In this document: one piece after another, positions 1-6,007 of the stretch | Numbering within the stretch: the stretch's first letter is position 1 | How the letters are laid out: each line of letters starts with the position of its first letter | DNA from: Zetaproteobacteria bacterium | GTDB lineage: Bacteria > Pseudomonadota > Zetaproteobacteria > Mariprofundales > Mariprofundaceae | Direction: 5' to 3' | Length of the DNA: 7,691 nucleotides | Assembly (NCBI GenBank): GCA_021545665.1 | Contig: JAJRTX010000024.1 | Coordinates: 1-7,691, forward strand | Translations under genes and position numbers: made by a program | The notes under the pieces: model-generated | The model's database searches: none | What the model saw: the letters and a program-made list of their open reading frames with translations, nothing else | What the model was told of the DNA's origin: nothing

Positions 1-373
1 ATGGAAGGTTGAATATATCATGGGCTTTAGACTTTATTTTATCGATACTTAGAGCCAAATCAGTCAGGGCATTATCTCTGTATTGATTCTCATAGGAGCG
101 TATGGATGTAAGCAGACTGCTATGACGTTGTGAAAAATGGTCAGCCAATCGATAATCACCTGTAATGAGGAACTCTTTGACAGGTGTGATGCAGGCATTG
201 ACACCCAGTTCAATTGAATGCAGTTCGTGACTCTGGGTATTACTTTGTTCAATTATATTTGCCTCGAACTGCAGTTGATCCATATCTTTAAGAAGATCCC
301 AGCCAAACAGTGCCACCATAATAAAAACGATGCTTAGCCATACTCCGATCTTTGCAGCTAAATACTTGCTCAT
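1..373 (-). CDS. N-terminal part of a membrane-anchored sensor protein (probably a histidine kinase), cut by window edge
   Basis: The first 124 residues are present, starting at ATG 373-371; the rest lies beyond base 1. Residues 8-24 form one hydrophobic segment following a short positive N-terminus (MSKYLAAK), which suggests an uncleaved signal anchor. Residues 26-124 are polar, probably helical and lack another membrane span, as expected of a periplasmic helical-bundle sensor domain. The stretch around residues 63-73 (TPVKEFLITGD) resembles the motif seen in CHASE3- or four-helix-bundle sensor domains of histidine kinases and chemoreceptors. No kinase, HAMP or receiver domain is visible because the protein is truncated, so the output type is inferred. 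The gene starts 24 bases after the cytochrome gene, with only a weak AGG upstream, so it probably belongs to the same operon. It could instead be a chemoreceptor or a diguanylate cyclase. If a kinase, it might control the efflux operon, but nothing in the window proves that. Confidence 0.72.
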   Translation of the reverse strand, partial: MSKYLAAKIGVWLSIVFIMVALFGWDLLKDMDQLQFEANIIEQSNTQSHELHSIELGVNACITPVKEFLITGDYRLADHFSQRHSSLLTSIRSYENQYRDNALTDLALSIDKIKSKAHDIFNLP

Positions 374-397
374 GGGTTTACCTGTGCCAAGCCACGA

Positions 398-781
398 CTA
401 TTTAATGCCAGCCAGGCGCTGTTGCTGGCGAATATAGGCAATAATATGGGCTACACTCTCTGGTGAAACACCAGCAATGACCGGCATATTTCCGAAACTC
501 CAGTGATGGCTTCGCACACCACTGGTAACAGCCCGATAAAAACTGTAATCAGCATGATGCCCCGGCTTATAGATTTTGTGGACAAGAGGGGGCCCCTGAT
601 TGCTGCCAGTCCCACCCCGCCCATGGCATGCCGCACATTTGGAGGTGTAGATTGATTTCCCCAGTATTGGAGATGCATCAGTTGAAATATTCCCAGTATT
701 GGGTATTGGCTGAGACTTCTCCTCACCGCATGCATTTAGCAGCAGAGTAAGAGCAACCATCAGCAATATCTTCAGAGTCAT
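398..781 (-). CDS. Lipid-anchored class I cytochrome c
   Basis: This 127-residue protein has a type II signal peptide: hydrophobic residues 4-15, then the lipobox LNAC with C18 as the lipid-bearing cysteine. Mature residue 19 is G, not D, so the protein would be expected on the outer membrane. A single heme site CAACH lies at residues 49-53, and M99 (GNMP) is the likely second axial ligand, giving a small monoheme class I fold. Two His-His pairs (H75/H76, H92/H93) are extra potential metal ligands. The start ATG shares bases with the TGA of the preceding gene (ATGA at 781-778), with AAGGA seven bases upstream, so translation is probably coupled. Such a cytochrome shuttles electrons in the periplasm; its partner cannot be read from the sequence. 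Lying in a copper efflux operon, it may exchange electrons with copper or feed a terminal oxidase, which is inference only. The cytochrome assignment itself is secure. Confidence 0.92.
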   Translation of the reverse strand: MTLKILLMVALTLLLNACGEEKSQPIPNTGNISTDASPILGKSIYTSKCAACHGRGGTGSNQGPPLVHKIYKPGHHADYSFYRAVTSGVRSHHWSFGNMPVIAGVSPESVAHIIAYIRQQQRLAGIK

Positions 782-1272
782 TGATTATCCTTAGGAAAAT
801 GGACTCCGGCGAAATGCTTAGCCCCGTCAGCGGTCTTAAACAGCACCATTAGTTGATGTTGCCCATTATGGTCCAGATTATAGCCAGCCATATACCAGTC
901 ACCCATCTGCATCAGCATTTTGGATTCAGACTTTCCGTTCGGATGCGTCACTTTAGAGTTTATTATCAAGTCTGTTAGTGCCTTGCCATCCTTTTCAACT
1001 TTTATCATAAAGTTATATGAACCACCGTGTTGCATACCTTTTTTTACCTTCATCGTATGAAAAGTGATCGTAAAGCCATCAATCTCCTTTTTAGCAAGGA
1101 ATGTGCCTTCCATCTTTTTCATATCACCCTTCATCTGATCATGGCCATGATCTTCCATGGGTTCTGAGTGCATATCACCATGATGACCATCTTTATGATT
1201 ACCTCCGGCGATAGCAGACTGGGGTATGGCCATCGCCATGATTCCTAGCATTAGTAGCACTGTTTTTTTCAT
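778..1272 (-). CDS. Secreted His/Met-rich protein, probable periplasmic copper-binding protein
   Basis: The 164-residue product begins with a standard signal peptide: KK at 2-3, a hydrophobic core at 5-16, and probable cleavage after SAIA near residue 22. Residues 26-54 are densely packed with metal ligands: H26, H30, H31, M34, H35, M39, H42, H44, M47, M51 and M54, with many acidic residues and no Cys. Residues 56-160 look like one beta-rich domain with alternating hydrophobic strands and further Met and His (M118, M120, M121, M123, M128, H135, H139). Its pattern is reminiscent of YtkA/FixH-like immunoglobulin folds, but I cannot assign a family firmly. The ATG at 1272-1270 is supported by GAGGA eight bases upstream. 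The gene follows the small lipoprotein gene by 35 bases and overlaps the cytochrome gene by four. A role in buffering or delivering periplasmic copper to the pump is inferred from ligand content and neighbours, and it may stand in for the missing CusF. Confidence 0.85.
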   Translation of the reverse strand: MKKTVLLMLGIMAMAIPQSAIAGGNHKDGHHGDMHSEPMEDHGHDQMKGDMKKMEGTFLAKKEIDGFTITFHTMKVKKGMQHGGSYNFMIKVEKDGKALTDLIINSKVTHPNGKSESKMLMQMGDWYMAGYNLDHNGQHQLMVLFKTADGAKHFAGVHFPKDNQ

Positions 1273-1307
1273 CTTTATTTTCCTCTATTTCTAATAATCA
1301 TAAAAAT

Positions 1308-1460
1308 TTAGTGTTTATGTTCTAATATATAGGGTTGTGAGTCCTGATGAGTTTCAGAATCGCCCTGATGTTCCCAGCCTTTGCTATCGTGCAGACTGGA
1401 ACAGCCAGCGATCCACATAGTGCACAGAACCATGGTGATTAAGGTGGTTTTTACGCTCAC
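1308..1460 (-). CDS. Small His-rich lipoprotein with GTG start, coupled to cusA
   Basis: I place the start at GTG 1460-1458, which overlaps the cusA stop codon as GTGA, giving a 50-residue protein. An upstream in-frame ATG at 1532 exists, but it would add 24 very basic residues read from within the cusA end and bury the signal peptide, so it is unlikely. The GTG version has K4, a hydrophobic core at residues 7-17 and a lipobox IAGC with C20 as the acylated cysteine. Position 21 after the cysteine is S, which favours the outer membrane. The mature part is only 31 residues and contains five histidines, ending in EHKH, with no methionine. No family is recognised. Its place directly after cusA and its His content suggest a surface-tethered metal-binding or pump-associated peptide, which is inference. 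The purine-rich end of cusA (AAGAAGAAG) may serve as the ribosome-binding region. Confidence 0.68.
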   Translation of the reverse strand: MSVKTTLITMVLCTMWIAGCSSLHDSKGWEHQGDSETHQDSQPYILEHKH

Positions 1461-4400
1461 CGTTCTTCTTCTTGTTTTCTTTCTTTTACTTGAAGCACCA
1501 ATCCGTAGATCACAGGTAATACGATCAGGCACATCAGTGTGGTGGTGACCATGCCACCGATCATCGGTGCTGCGATACGTTGCATGACATCCGAACCCGT
1601 GCCGCTGCCCAGCATGATCGGCACAAGCCCGGCGATAACCGCTGTGGCCGTCATCGCAATCGGCCGTACGCGCTTGGCGACACCGCTCTGTACAGCTGCA
1701 TACATGGCATCCGGTGATAATATGCCGCCAGCCTCTTTCCGCCGCTGTGCCACCTCCTGATCAATAAAGGTCAGCACCAGCACGCCAATTTCAGCCGCTA
1801 CGCCAGCCAGGGCGATAAAACCGACCGCCACAGCGACCGACAGATTGAAGCCTAGCGCCCATACCAGCCAGAAGCCGCCGATCAGTGCGAACGGCACCGA
1901 CAGCATCACCACCACCGGTGCCATCAGATTGCCGAAGTTGAAATACAGCAACAGGAAGATCAGCAGCAGTGTCGCCGGAATGACAATGCGCATCTTGGCT
2001 GCGGCGCGTTCCATATATTCGAACTGACCGGACCACTCCAGCGTATAGCCGGCCGGGATCGTCACCTGATCAGTAATGACCCGTTTGGCCTTGGCAACAT
2101 AACCACCAATGTCCGAGCTGGAGATATCCACATATACCCAGGCATTCGGACGCGCGTTCTCGCTCTTGATGGCCGGAGGCCCGCGCACAACACCGATTTT
2201 TGCTACTGCAGCCAATGGTATCTGTGCCCCGGTCGGTGTCGGCATAAGCACCCGTTTGAGCGCTTCCGGATCACTGCGGTAATCACGCGGATAACGCAGA
2301 TTCACCGGATAGCGCTCCAGCCCTTCCACCGTCTGCGTCACATTCATGCCGCCAATAGCCGACTGGATGACATCCTCAATATCACCGATGGTCAGACCAT
2401 AACGCGATGCCTGATCTCTCTGAATGTCGATATCCATATAGTAGCCACCGGCAGCCCGGTCACTGAAGGCCGAGGTGGTTTCCGGCAGGGTCTTAACAGC
2501 CCGTTCGATCTGCTCGCCAACCTCCTGAAGCACATTCAGATCCGATCCGGACACCTTGATGCCGATCGGTGTCTTGATGCCGGTGGAGAGCATGTCGATG
2601 CGTGTCTTGATCGGATAGGTCCATGCATTGGCCAGCCCGGGGAACTTGATTGCGGCATCCATCTCCTGCATCAGTTCCTGGGTCGTCTTATCCGGATTCG
2701 GCCATTCATCCTTTGGTTTCAGGCGGATAATCGTTTCCACCATGGCCAGGGGAGCCGCATCGGTTGCTGTATCAGCACGCCCGACCTTGCCGAACACTGA
2801 TTGCACCTCGGGAAAGGTCTTGAGGATGCGGTCTGTCTGCTGCAATAGTTCCTTGGCCTTGGTGATGGAGATACCCGGGAAGGTGGTCGGCATATAGAGG
2901 ATATCACCCTCATCCAGGGGCGGCATGAATTCCGAACCGATCTTCGATAACGGCACTGCCATGGACAGCAAAAGGACGAGCGCAATCAGCAGGGTCACCC
3001 ATTGATGCTTGAGAGCCGATGCCAATGCCGGCCCATGTGCCCATTGCAGAGCCCGATTGACCGGATTCTTCTCCTCCGGCATCACCTTGCCTCGAATGAA
3101 CCAGCCCATCAGCAACGGCACCAGTGTCACCGCCAATACTGCTGAGCCGAGCATCGCATAGGTGGCCGTGAAGGCCAGCGGCTTGAACAACCGTCCTTCC
3201 TGCGCTTCGAGAGTGAAGATAGCCATGTATGAGACGGTGATAATCAGCAATGAGAAAAACAGCGCCGGCCCAACCTCCCGGGATGCTCGCCCGATCGCGG
3301 CCCATCGCTCGGGTATGGTCAGTTCCGATCCCTTCCCATGTTCAGACTGCTCCAGGTGTTTATGTGCATTCTCAATAAGCACAATCGCACCATCAACCAT
3401 GGCTCCAAGGGTGATGGCGATGCCGCCAAGGGACATGATATTGGCTGCCAGCCCCTGCCACTGCATCAGCGTAAACGCGATCAGCACGCCAAGCGGTAGT
3501 GTAATAATCGCCACCAGAGCCGAGCGTGCATGCATCAGAAACAGCATGCAGACCAGAGAGATAACCAGAAATTCCTCGAACAGCTTGTCCTTGAGGTTGT
3601 CCACAGCGCGTTCGATCAGGCCGCCACGATCATAGGTCGGCACGATTTCCACGCCTTCAGGAAGACCGGTCTTCAACTCCTCCAATTTCTCGCGCACCGC
3701 CTCAATCGTGGTCAGAGCGTTTTCACCATAGCGCATGATAATCACGCCACCGGCCACCTCGCCCTCGCCATTGAGCTCAGCCAGTCCACGACGCAGCTCC
3801 GGACCCAGATGAATATGCGCCACATCCCGCAATAGAATGGGTGTGCCATGCGCATCCACAGCGATCGGAATACTTTCCAGATCGGCAATCCCTTTCAGGT
3901 AACCCTTGCCGCGCACCATGTACTCAGTCTCGCCCATTTCCACCAGCCGACCGCCGACATCGTTATTGCTGCGTTTGATGGCATGCCTGACCTTGGCTAA
4001 TGGTATGCCGTATTCCGCCAACGCATTCGGGTCCACCTCAACCTGATACTGCTTCACAAAACCGCCGATCGAGGCGACTTCCGAAACGCCATTCACCGTC
4101 TGCAGCGCATAGCGCATATACCAATCCTGAATCGAACGCAGTTCGGCCAGGTCATGGTTGCCGGACTTATCGACCAGCGCGTACTCGTACACCCAGCCCA
4201 CACCGGTGGCATCCGGCCCCAGAGTCGGGGTCACGCCATCCGGCAATCGCCCGGCCACATAGTTCAGATACTCAAGCACACGGGAGCGCGCCCAGTACAT
4301 GTCCGTGCCATCCTCGAAGATGATGTACACCACCGAAAAACCGAAGAAGGAATAGCCGCGCACCACCTTGGAATGTGGCACGGCCAGCATGGCTGTGGTC

Positions 4401-4606
4401 AACGGGTAGGTCACCTGATCTTCCACCACCTGCGGTGCCTGACCGGCATACTTGGTGAACACGATCACCTGCACATCGGACAGATCGGGAATCGCATCCA
4501 GTGAGATGTTTTTCACGGCATACGCACCGGCAGCAACGATCAGGCCGGTAAAGATCAAAACAATCAGCTTATTGCGCAGGCTGGCATCAATAATTTTTGC
4601 AATCAT
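1457..4606 (-). CDS. cusA: CusA-type heavy-metal efflux RND pump (Cu+/Ag+)
   Basis: The 1049-residue length is normal for the HME-RND family. It is the inner-membrane proton antiporter that takes monovalent copper or silver and passes it to the CusC channel via CusB. Visible landmarks are the first membrane helix (about 12-30), IPDLSDVQV at 39-47, the PGATGVGW-like segment near 131-138, TM4 with D405 in MVDGAIV, and TM10 with E939 in GVAAEIGV. The three substrate-site methionines of E. coli CusA (M573, M623, M672) correspond to M572 (LYMP), M622 (MVE) and M672 (DMLSTG), and the acidic E624 is kept, pointing to Cu(I)/Ag(I) rather than Zn/Co/Cd. Oddities: the relay lysine of E. coli (K984 in RVRPK) is I983 here, and two channel methionines (271, 410) are leucine. 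The ATG at 4606 has GGAGGGGAG upstream, 42 bases after cusB. G+C is clearly higher than in the genes around it. Confidence 0.97.
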   Translation of the reverse strand: MIAKIIDASLRNKLIVLIFTGLIVAAGAYAVKNISLDAIPDLSDVQVIVFTKYAGQAPQVVEDQVTYPLTTAMLAVPHSKVVRGYSFFGFSVVYIIFEDGTDMYWARSRVLEYLNYVAGRLPDGVTPTLGPDATGVGWVYEYALVDKSGNHDLAELRSIQDWYMRYALQTVNGVSEVASIGGFVKQYQVEVDPNALAEYGIPLAKVRHAIKRSNNDVGGRLVEMGETEYMVRGKGYLKGIADLESIPIAVDAHGTPILLRDVAHIHLGPELRRGLAELNGEGEVAGGVIIMRYGENALTTIEAVREKLEELKTGLPEGVEIVPTYDRGGLIERAVDNLKDKLFEEFLVISLVCMLFLMHARSALVAIITLPLGVLIAFTLMQWQGLAANIMSLGGIAITLGAMVDGAIVLIENAHKHLEQSEHGKGSELTIPERWAAIGRASREVGPALFFSLLIITVSYMAIFTLEAQEGRLFKPLAFTATYAMLGSAVLAVTLVPLLMGWFIRGKVMPEEKNPVNRALQWAHGPALASALKHQWVTLLIALVLLLSMAVPLSKIGSEFMPPLDEGDILYMPTTFPGISITKAKELLQQTDRILKTFPEVQSVFGKVGRADTATDAAPLAMVETIIRLKPKDEWPNPDKTTQELMQEMDAAIKFPGLANAWTYPIKTRIDMLSTGIKTPIGIKVSGSDLNVLQEVGEQIERAVKTLPETTSAFSDRAAGGYYMDIDIQRDQASRYGLTIGDIEDVIQSAIGGMNVTQTVEGLERYPVNLRYPRDYRSDPEALKRVLMPTPTGAQIPLAAVAKIGVVRGPPAIKSENARPNAWVYVDISSSDIGGYVAKAKRVITDQVTIPAGYTLEWSGQFEYMERAAAKMRIVIPATLLLIFLLLYFNFGNLMAPVVVMLSVPFALIGGFWLVWALGFNLSVAVAVGFIALAGVAAEIGVLVLTFIDQEVAQRRKEAGGILSPDAMYAAVQSGVAKRVRPIAMTATAVIAGLVPIMLGSGTGSDVMQRIAAPMIGGMVTTTLMCLIVLPVIYGLVLQVKERKQEEER

Positions 4607-4648
4607 GATTGCTCCCCTCCACGCGATAACGGAGCAACAAACCCACGC

Positions 4649-6007
4649 TTACTCATGCCCCATCCCCTTCATGTCCATGCCTTTCATATCCATACCGTCC
4701 ATCTTCATAGTCGGTTTCTTTTCCTGCACGGGTGCCACCATCTTGGCGGCGGCCTCGCGAATTGAGGATTCCGAATCAATCAGGAATTGACCACTGGAAA
4801 CCACTTTTTCCCCGGCCTTTACGCCCTTGATAATTTCAATCAGTCCATCGACCATGGTCCCTGTGCGCACTGTGCGCGGCTCAAATCGGCCCGGCTCTGT
4901 CTGGACAAACAGATGCGCACGTTTACCGGTGATCAACACCGATTCCCGTGGAACAAATACACCCGGCTTGCTGATCGAGGCCACGATGGATACATCGCCG
5001 AACATATCCGGCTTGAGCAGGCCAGCGGCATTATCAAACTCGATACGCACTTTATTGGTGCGGGTCTTGGCATCCAGATAGGGGTAGATATAGGTGATAA
5101 GACCAATGAAATCCCTGCCCGGCAAAGAAGCAATGCGAAGTTGCGCTTTATCACCGACATTCACCCACGGAATTTCATACTCGTACAGATCAGCCAGAAC
5201 CCAGACACGTGACAGGTCGGCAATCTGGTACATCTCTGATTGTGGCGTCACATGCGCCCCTTCGCGCACACCGATCTTCGTCACCACACCGGCAGCTGGG
5301 GCATGGATATGCATGCTTTTGCGCGCCTTATGGGTCTTCTGCAGCGCACGAATCTGATGCTCAGCCACATCAAAGAAGCGTAGACGATCCAGCGAAGAGT
5401 CCAGCAGCCGTTTGGCACCATCGCGGATATCCGCATAAGAGCTGTCTTTCAGCTGCTCCCAGTTGGCCAGTGCCAACAGATACTCATCTTGAGAGGCAAC
5501 AAGCTGTGGTGAATAAAAGGATAGCAACATGGTACCCTTTTTTACACTTTCGCCGGTCTTGTCGACAAACAGCCTGTCCACCCACCCATCCACCTTGGGA
5601 TGCAAGGTCACAAGCTTCGTCTCATCATAGGTGATGCGGCCGACCGTGGTAATTTTTTTCGACAAATTCTTGCGTTCTGCCCTGGTCACACGCACGCCGA
5701 TATTCTGCGTGACCGTTGGATCAATCTTCACCGTGCCTGCTGGGGCATTACCATCACCATTATCTGCACAAACAGGGATATAATCCATGCCCATATTATC
5801 TTTGGCAGGCGTGGAGCTGGTCACCGATGGATTCATCGGATTGCGCCACGTTAGTGGCTGTGCGCCATCTGCGCATGGCCCATCACCCTTGCTGCCAGAT
5901 GCGGCAATATTCGCACTCTTTTCTGGCGATTGAGAGCTTGAGATCAAATAGCCCCCAAGCAAACCAAGCACAAGTGTGACTGCTGCAAATGATATATTTT
6001 TATTCAT
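4649..6007 (-). CDS. cusB: CusB-type periplasmic adaptor with N-terminal metal site and Met-rich C-terminal tail
   Basis: This 452-residue membrane fusion protein links the RND pump to the outer-membrane channel. Residues 6-22 form an N-terminal signal or anchor segment with no lipobox. Residues 54-79 are a heavy-metal-binding segment (NPMNPS, then NMGMDYIPV) with M58, M72 and M74, spaced much like the M21/M36/M38 metal site of mature E. coli CusB. It is flanked by C45 and C80. Residues 115-170 hold the first half of the barrel-sandwich (LHPKVDGWV, GESVKKG); 171-230 the helical hairpin; 231-265 the second lipoyl half (IHAPAAGVV); and 266-420 the beta-barrel and membrane-proximal domains. The end, residues 434-451, contains seven Met and one His in GMDMK repeats. 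The start ATG overlaps the cusC stop by eight bases, with GGAG ten bases upstream. The Met tail may take the place of a CusF partner or fused CusF domain; that is inference. Confidence 0.96.
   Translation of the reverse strand: MNKNISFAAVTLVLGLLGGYLISSSQSPEKSANIAASGSKGDGPCADGAQPLTWRNPMNPSVTSSTPAKDNMGMDYIPVCADNGDGNAPAGTVKIDPTVTQNIGVRVTRAERKNLSKKITTVGRITYDETKLVTLHPKVDGWVDRLFVDKTGESVKKGTMLLSFYSPQLVASQDEYLLALANWEQLKDSSYADIRDGAKRLLDSSLDRLRFFDVAEHQIRALQKTHKARKSMHIHAPAAGVVTKIGVREGAHVTPQSEMYQIADLSRVWVLADLYEYEIPWVNVGDKAQLRIASLPGRDFIGLITYIYPYLDAKTRTNKVRIEFDNAAGLLKPDMFGDVSIVASISKPGVFVPRESVLITGKRAHLFVQTEPGRFEPRTVRTGTMVDGLIEIIKGVKAGEKVVSSGQFLIDSESSIREAAAKMVAPVQEKKPTMKMDGMDMKGMDMKGMGHE
4667..4696 (-). repeat. 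Tandem 15-base repeat encoding GMDMK twice in the CusB tail
   Basis: Two adjacent 15-base units encode residues 438-442 and 443-447 of the adaptor. They differ at three positions, all third codon positions (GGT/GGC, GAT/GAC, AAA/AAG), so the protein repeat is intact. A partial third unit (GM) follows. This is the core of the methionine-rich tail and looks like an internal duplication kept for its metal-binding residues. Confidence 0.8.

Noticed and set aside
1273..1345. AT-rich stretch before the His/Met-rich gene with TATGAT on the minus strand (1302-1297), a possible internal promoter
   Set aside because: The -10 matches five of six bases, but the best -35 at suitable spacing (TAGAAC) matches only three of six, and AT-rich DNA gives such hits by chance. 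A weak internal promoter remains possible.
1308..1532. Longer 74-codon version of the small lipoprotein from ATG 1532
   Set aside because: Its first 24 residues are read from the other frame of cusA, are highly basic and would hide the lipoprotein signal peptide. The GTG at 1460 gives a proper one.
3162..3635. Plus-strand open frame of 157 codons inside cusA
   Set aside because: It is antisense to a strongly conserved part of the RND pump, has no recognisable domain, and is typical of G+C-rich coding DNA read backwards.
4607..4648. Possible terminator or processing hairpin between cusB and cusA
   Set aside because: No stem of useful length followed by T residues is present; the spacer mainly holds the cusA ribosome-binding site.
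4787..5212. Plus-strand open frame of 141 codons inside cusB
   Set aside because: It is antisense to the conserved adaptor core, and its product resembles no family and has no signal or domain pattern.
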